Positions 59,734-64,000 of a DNA stretch of 64,000 nt are shown here, piece by piece. Below the pieces are notes generated by a model. That model had not been told where the DNA came from, did no database searches, and saw only the letters and a program-made list of their open reading frames with translations. The stretch covers positions 310,001 through 374,000 of the forward strand of contig NZ_CABPSN010000004.1 in the NCBI RefSeq assembly GCF_902459565.1. Direction: 5' to 3'. The translations under genes and the position numbers were made by a program. Numbering within the stretch: position 1 is the stretch's first letter; the number at the start of each line of letters is the position of its first letter. The stretch is from Pandoraea aquatica. Lineage in GTDB: Bacteria > Pseudomonadota > Gammaproteobacteria > Burkholderiales > Burkholderiaceae.

Positions 59734-61707
59734 ATGGTGAAGTCGTTGAAGGGACGGGTCGCAGCGGCGACAGCACTCGTCTCGATGATATTGATCGTCG
59801 GATTGGCCGTCGGGATCGAGTTTTTCGTCTATGGGGAGTTGCGAAGCTCGATGCAGGCGCAGCTCGACACGCATGTGAAGCTCGCGGCCGATCAGCTCGA
59901 CGACAAGCTGCGCGCCAAATTCATCGAACTGCACCGCATGGCGCGCAATATTGGCGACCCCGCCAACATGACGCCCGAGCAGTTCGAGACCTTCGTGGGG
60001 CTCTCGGTGTCGATGCCGGAGACGTTCAACACGATCTTCGTGGCCGCGCCCGACGGGCATCTGTTCTACGACTCCACCTTCGCTGCCACCCCCATCAATA
60101 TCGCCGACCGCGACTATTTCCGGCAGTTGCTGGCGGGCGCGCCGCAATCGGCGTCCAGCGTGATTGCAGGCAAGATCACCGCCTCGCCGGGCATTGTCCT
60201 CGCGGTGCCCGTGACGAACGCGCAGGGCAAGGTGATCGCCGTCGTTGGCGGTGCGGTGAATCTCCTGCGGCAGAACTTCATCGTCGATCTCGCCAGCAAT
60301 CGTGTCGGTGAGACGGGGCGCTACTGTCTGATCACAAACGAGAATCCGCCGCGCTACGTCATTCAGGCGGACGTCACCAAGATTCTCACGCCCGTAGGCC
60401 CGGTGCAGACGATGTGCGGCGTGCGCGACGCCGGCTCGAACGACATCGTCCATATGCATCCGCTGGTGGCGCGCGCCCCGATGGCCACAACGGGCTGGAA
60501 CGTTGTGGCGGTGCTGCCCGGTGCGGAAGCGTTCGATCCGATTTCCCACGTCAGGCGTCAGGTGGTGTTGCTCGCCATCGCCGCGATCGGCATTGCCGCG
60601 CTCGTGATGTGGTGGGTGGCGCGGCGCTTGCTGCGTCCGCTCGACACGCTGCGCGAATTGGTCGAGCGCAGCGCGGGCGACATGCGGGCGGTGCAGTCGC
60701 TGCCCGTGCAGCGCGCCGACGAAATCGGTGCGCTGGCGAACACGTTCCGCAGCATGATGGAGCAACTGAGCGAACGCACGGAAGCGCTTGAGATGTCGCG
60801 TGAAGCGGCGCGCGCGAACGTGCGTCGGATGCAGGAAGTCGCAGATCGGGTGCCGTACCTCGTGGCGTTCCTCGGCGGCGACGAGCGGTTTGCCTTCGTG
60901 AACCGCGCCTGCGAGGTGCGGCTGCGGCGTTCGCGCGAACGTATTCTGGGCGTGACGGCACGCGAGTTGCTCGGGCCGTCGCTGTATCGCGAGTTCGCGC
61001 CGCATCTCGCGCGCGCTTTCGCTGGCGAGGCAGCCACGTTCGTGTGGGACTTCGGCGAAGACACGGCCTATCGATGCTTCGAAGTGAGCTATCAGCCCGA
61101 GTGGGCGACGCATAACGTGCTGGCCGGCGTTCACGTGTTCGTGCGCGATATCACCGTCGAGCGCTCGAACGAGCGGCGTTGGCGTCGTGAGTCGCATACG
61201 GACCATCTGACGGGGCTGCTCAATCGCAAGGGTTTCGATCAGGCGTTGTCGGGCGCGGTGCGTCGTGCACGCGAAGGGGCGGGCGCACAGGCGCTGCTGT
61301 TCGTCGATCTGGACCGCTTCAAACTGGTCAACGATACGTGGGGTCATTCGCTGGGCGACGAGTTGCTTCGGCGTCTCGCCAAACGACTGCTCGCGAGCGT
61401 GCGCGAGGGGGATGTGATTGCCCGCTTCGGAGGCGACGAATTCGCCGTGATCATGCGCGACGTGCAGGACGTGCTTGACGTCGAGCGCGCGGCGATGGCG
61501 ATTCTCGATGCGGCGTCGCGACCGATGATGCTCTCGGTCGGCGAGGTGTCAGTGGGCGCTTGCGTCGGCGTGGCGATGGTGGCGCGCAACGAGGACAAGA
61601 CGCCCGACATGCTGTTCGAAGCGGCCGATCGCGCCCTTTACGAGGCGAAGCACGGCGGGCGCGGGCGGTTCGTGCTCAGTAACGGCAGCGCCGAACGCTC
61701 ACCATAA
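59734..61707 (+). CDS. Membrane diguanylate cyclase with Cache, HAMP, PAS and GGDEF domains
   Basis: This 657-residue sensor has an N-terminal membrane segment (ATALVSMILIVGLAVGIEFFV), a periplasmic Cache-type domain (about 35-275, with YFRQLLAGAPQSAS) and a second membrane segment (VVLLAIAAIGIAALVMWWVA). A HAMP linker, a PAS domain (about 365-480) and a GGDEF domain follow. The active-site motif is RFGGDEFAVIM (about 565-571), intact for cyclic-di-GMP synthesis, and RxxD (REGD) five residues before it is the product-inhibition I-site. No EAL domain is present. It should turn a periplasmic signal into cyclic-di-GMP. Confidence 0.93.
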   Translation: MVKSLKGRVAAATALVSMILIVGLAVGIEFFVYGELRSSMQAQLDTHVKLAADQLDDKLRAKFIELHRMARNIGDPANMTPEQFETFVGLSVSMPETFNTIFVAAPDGHLFYDSTFAATPINIADRDYFRQLLAGAPQSASSVIAGKITASPGIVLAVPVTNAQGKVIAVVGGAVNLLRQNFIVDLASNRVGETGRYCLITNENPPRYVIQADVTKILTPVGPVQTMCGVRDAGSNDIVHMHPLVARAPMATTGWNVVAVLPGAEAFDPISHVRRQVVLLAIAAIGIAALVMWWVARRLLRPLDTLRELVERSAGDMRAVQSLPVQRADEIGALANTFRSMMEQLSERTEALEMSREAARANVRRMQEVADRVPYLVAFLGGDERFAFVNRACEVRLRRSRERILGVTARELLGPSLYREFAPHLARAFAGEAATFVWDFGEDTAYRCFEVSYQPEWATHNVLAGVHVFVRDITVERSNERRWRRESHTDHLTGLLNRKGFDQALSGAVRRAREGAGAQALLFVDLDRFKLVNDTWGHSLGDELLRRLAKRLLASVREGDVIARFGGDEFAVIMRDVQDVLDVERAAMAILDAASRPMMLSVGEVSVGACVGVAMVARNEDKTPDMLFEAADRALYEAKHGGRGRFVLSNGSAERSP

Positions 61708-61950
61708 GAGGGTTCTGTAAGCGGGCGCTCACTGGGGGTGACGCGCCGTTGTGTCGACCGCTTCCTTGTCACTTCCTTGCATTAGGCGCAGGCAATCGAA
61801 AGCGCGCTGGCGATCATCTTCCCTGAAGTTACGGGCGTCGATTGTCTGACGCACAATGAGCGACGCCCGTCGTCGGCGATGTGCTCGGTAGTCGTTCTCG
61901 ATGCCACTGCCGGTCGGGTGTGGGTATGTCTTCAGGAGGTTTCAAAAGTC

Positions 61951-61984
61951 TACGAAGGTCTTCGAAAGTCTTCGTAAAAGGAGG
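61951..61984 (+). promoter_or_regulatory. Hairpin directly before the Shine-Dalgarno of the LuxR-type gene
   Basis: A 7-bp perfect inverted repeat (TACGAAG at 61951-61957, CTTCGTA at 61970-61976) abuts the strong ribosome binding site AAAGGAGG (61977-61984) of the gene starting at 61990. Three similar 10-base units (GTCTACGAAG, GTCTTCGAAA, GTCTTCGTAA) make up the region, so alternative pairings are possible. Confidence 0.5.
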
Positions 61985-61989
61985 CGGGC

Positions 61990-62388
61990 ATGAAACTGGA
62001 AAGCGGACGAGGCCGTGCAGTCACGCGGGCGGCTTCCGACGCAGGGTGGCGCGACGCCGGCCGGACAGGCAAGGCGGCGGGTGAGGGCGCGCGCCATGAT
62101 CCACCGCGGGCCTTGCATCGCAGACCACGAACGCGCTCGGAAACCGATGCGCGGGACAACGATGCGAGACATTGCAGTCTGTCGGTTCGTGAAAACGAAG
62201 TGTTTCATATGTTGGTCGACGGCCTGGCCGTCAACGAGGTTGCCCACGCGCTGCATCTGAGCGAGCGGACGGTCGCATCACACGTCGCGCATATTCTGGA
62301 TAAGCTCGCGCTTGGCGACAGCGCGGAACTGATCGGCTACGCCATCCGGCACGGTCTGATCGATGAGGGGAGCGAGGGCGTCGCCTGA
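61990..62388 (+). CDS. LuxR-type helix-turn-helix protein, no receiver domain
   Basis: The 132-residue protein has a basic, probably disordered N-terminal half (about 1-60, rich in Arg, Gly, Ala) and a C-terminal LuxR/GerE HTH (LSVRENEVFHMLVDGLAVNE, VAHALHLSERTVASHVAHIL, KLALGDSAELIGYAI). It lacks a receiver or autoinducer-binding domain. AAAGGAGG sits just before the ATG. It follows the diguanylate cyclase gene by about 280 bases; a functional link is possible but unproved. Confidence 0.85.
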   Translation: MKLESGRGRAVTRAASDAGWRDAGRTGKAAGEGARHDPPRALHRRPRTRSETDARDNDARHCSLSVRENEVFHMLVDGLAVNEVAHALHLSERTVASHVAHILDKLALGDSAELIGYAIRHGLIDEGSEGVA

Positions 62389-62819
62389 GACGTATTCGGT
62401 GCGAAGCGGGTCCTCACTAGGCAAGTCAACCCGGCGCGTCGCGCGCGGTCGTGATGATCGTTGCGGCGCGCCCGTCACGTGGGCGTCTTCGGGGCGCCTC
62501 CCTTACGTTTCTACGTTTCCCTTGCGCTGTCGTTACGTCTGCGACGCCTTCCGTTCGTTCGACACCGCTTCCCCACGTCCCGATTAATTCGGAATGGCTC
62601 GGCCGTTACGCTGCGCTTGCATTCACAGCCAACGCGATGGCGCAGTCGGTGATAAGGTGCAGGCTCGACAAAATTCTCACGGAGGGTGCGTGTCATGACG
62701 GACGAGCCGCGCGCAAAGCGTCGGTCCGAATGTCTGCGCGTCACCGTCGACACCCCAACAAGCATGGGCGGCGCTTCGCTTGCATGGCGAGTCCGCTCAA
62801 GGAATCGAGGACAGACACG
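62389..62819. other. Gap between the LuxR-type gene and the oxidoreductase gene
   Basis: This 431-base stretch has no supported gene. The oxidoreductase frame stays open upstream to 62451, but the extra 123 codons are Arg/Pro/Ser-rich and unlike the conserved N terminus. It should contain the oxidoreductase promoter. I see no clear promoter pair. Confidence 0.45.
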
Positions 62820-63833
62820 ATGAAGGCCATCGAGATCACCCAGTACGGCGCACCGGAAGTGCTCAAGCTTACCGAGCGCCCGCGTCCCGAACTCAAGCCG
62901 GGCGAAGTGCTCATCAAGGTGAGCGCCTCGGGCGTGAACCGCCCGGACGTGCTTCAGCGCATCGGGCAGTACCCGGTGCCGCCGGGTGCATCGGACCTGC
63001 CGGGGCTGGAAGTGGCAGGCGAAATCGTGGAAGGCGCGCAAGGCGTGCTCGAAGGCGCGGACAACCGCTGGGGCCTGAAGGTCGGCTCGCGAGTGTGCGC
63101 GCTGGTGCAGGGCGGCGGTTACGCCGAGTATTGCACCGCGCCGCTGGCGCAGGTGCTGCCGGTGCCCGACGGGCTGTCGGATGTCGAGGCGGCGTCGTTG
63201 CCTGAAACGTTCTTCACGGTCTGGAGCAATGTGTTCGATCGCGCGCGTCTCGGTGATACCGAGGCGGGTGAGAAGGAGACGCTGCTGGTGCAGGGCGGCA
63301 CGAGCGGGATCGGCGTGACGGCGATTCAACTGGCCGTCGCACTCGGCCATCGCGTATTCGCCACTGCCGGCTCCGAAGACAAGGCGCGTGCCTGCGAGAC
63401 GCTGGGTGCCGAGCGCGGCATCAACTACAAGACGGAAGACTTCGTCGCCGTCACGAAGGAACTCACCAAGGATCGCGGCGTGGACGTCGTGCTCGATATG
63501 GTGGGCGGCGATTACCTGCCGCGCGAAGTGCAGGCGCTGGCGTTCGACGGACGTATCGCCATCATCGCGCTGTTGGGCGGTAGCAAGGCAACGCTGGATA
63601 TGGGGGCGCTGCTGCGTCGCCGTCTCACGGTGACGGGCTCGACGCTGCGCCCGCGTTCGGTGGCGTTCAAGGCGGCCATCGCGAAGAACCTGCACGACAA
63701 GGTCTGGCCGCTGCTCGCCGCGGGCAGGATTCGTCCGGTGATTTATCAAACGTTTCCGGCCGAACAGGCGGACAAAGCCCATGCCTTGATGGAAACGAGC
63801 ACGCACGTCGGCAAGATCGTGCTGACCTGGTAA
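62820..63833 (+). CDS. PIG3-family NAD(P)H quinone oxidoreductase
   Basis: The 337-residue zinc-free MDR-family enzyme starts MKAIEITQYGAPEVLKLTER and has the N-terminal substrate part VSASGVNRPDVLQRIGQYPV. The Rossmann motif LLVQGGTSGIGVTAIQLAVAL is followed by VFATAGSEDKARACETLGA. The catalytic zinc ligands of alcohol dehydrogenases are absent. It resembles the PIG3 (TP53I3) quinone reductases, reducing quinones with NADPH. I chose ATG 62820 from conservation of the N terminus; a weak GAGGA motif lies about 13 bases upstream. A 16-bp perfect hairpin follows the stop. Confidence 0.92.
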   Translation: MKAIEITQYGAPEVLKLTERPRPELKPGEVLIKVSASGVNRPDVLQRIGQYPVPPGASDLPGLEVAGEIVEGAQGVLEGADNRWGLKVGSRVCALVQGGGYAEYCTAPLAQVLPVPDGLSDVEAASLPETFFTVWSNVFDRARLGDTEAGEKETLLVQGGTSGIGVTAIQLAVALGHRVFATAGSEDKARACETLGAERGINYKTEDFVAVTKELTKDRGVDVVLDMVGGDYLPREVQALAFDGRIAIIALLGGSKATLDMGALLRRRLTVTGSTLRPRSVAFKAAIAKNLHDKVWPLLAAGRIRPVIYQTFPAEQADKAHALMETSTHVGKIVLTW

Positions 63834-63866
63834 GCGCGTTCTGCCCGATTCGCCGGGCCCAATGCT

Positions 63867-63904
63867 GTGAATCCGCATCAATACCCCGATTGATGCGGAT
63901 TCAC
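63867..63904. terminator. Perfect 16-bp inverted repeat after the oxidoreductase gene
   Basis: GTGAATCCGCATCAAT (63867-63882) pairs perfectly with 63889-63904 around a 6-base loop. No T run follows, so it may be a factor-dependent end, an RNA 3' end or a binding palindrome. Confidence 0.6.
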
Positions 63905-63991
63905 GCGTTAGAAAACCGGTGAAATTGACCCCCATGCCCCGGACGCACTAGAATGAGAGGTTTTTCGTCTATACGCATTGGGGGATAAGGC

Positions 63992-64000
63992 GTGACAACT
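63992..64000 (+). CDS. Possible start of the next gene, truncated by the window edge
   Basis: A GTG at 63992 follows a purine-rich GGGGATAAGG (63981-63990), which can serve as a ribosome binding site. Only three codons (Val/Met-Thr-Thr) are visible, so the gene cannot be named. Confidence 0.3.

Noticed and set aside
62451-62819. Upstream extension of the oxidoreductase frame
   Set aside because: The extra 123 codons are low-complexity and the conserved N terminus begins at 62820.

Overview
This window looks like chromosomal core DNA from a high-GC betaproteobacterium of the family Burkholderiaceae. Pandoraea is my best guess, but genus level is inference. The basis is the gene content and order: a complete isc operon, pyrG-kdsA-eno-ftsB, lolC-lolD-tatD-comEC, recJ beside an RpfE-type gene, prfB near lysS, and trpH/yciO-M50 peptidase-trpS. 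I see no rRNA, tRNA, prophage, intact insertion sequence or CRISPR array. The DNA is dense with genes on both strands and most junctions are tight operon joins.

Layout. 1-7000: start of an aspartate/aromatic aminotransferase (minus), uvrB, a gene-poor stretch, an LprI-like lipoprotein, a low-molecular-weight tyrosine phosphatase and a large 'Gcr-type' membrane protein. 7000-13100: the Fe-S cluster operon iscR-iscS-iscU-iscA-(DUF3565)-hscB-hscA-fdx-iscX, preceded by two tandem IscR-type boxes and closed by a bidirectional terminator. 13150-17400: a glycine-zipper envelope protein, a GT87-like membrane protein and two genes I cannot assign. 17450-20600: prfB-ivy-lysS on the minus strand; prfB carries the classical programmed +1 frameshift. 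20700-26060: a DUF1127-like small protein divergent from a LysR regulator, then an iron-uptake island (AraC regulator under a Fur-like palindrome, TonB-dependent siderophore receptor, small periplasmic protein). 26035-35000: recJ with an RpfE-type gene, lolC-lolD, tatD, comEC. 35100-41100: an alpha/beta hydrolase flanked by 10-bp tandem repeats, pyrG, kdsA, eno, ftsB. 41100-49700: a lipoprotein, hslO, a gamma-carbonic anhydrase-like protein, a DUF455 ferritin-like protein, an alpha/beta hydrolase, PHP phosphoesterase, YciO-type protein, M50 peptidase, trpS and a methyltransferase. 49700-54450: dapA-bamC-MBL hydrolase, an alanine-rich repeat lipoprotein, and a RoxA-type JmjC oxygenase. 54450-64000: slyD-like PPIase, an apparently inactive metallophosphoesterase, mutS, a membrane diguanylate cyclase, a LuxR-type HTH protein and a PIG3-type quinone oxidoreductase.

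Functional themes are housekeeping (DNA repair: uvrB, recJ, mutS; Fe-S assembly; translation: prfB, lysS, trpS; envelope: lolCD, bamC, kdsA, ftsB) with small accessory insertions. The accessory parts most worth attention are the Cys/His DUF3565 gene inside the isc operon, the 380-residue orphan at 16213-17355, the periplasmic partner of the siderophore receptor, the metallophosphoesterase that lacks its metal-binding Asp residues, and the ivy lysozyme inhibitor between prfB and lysS. I did not find a convincing wholly new multi-gene system.
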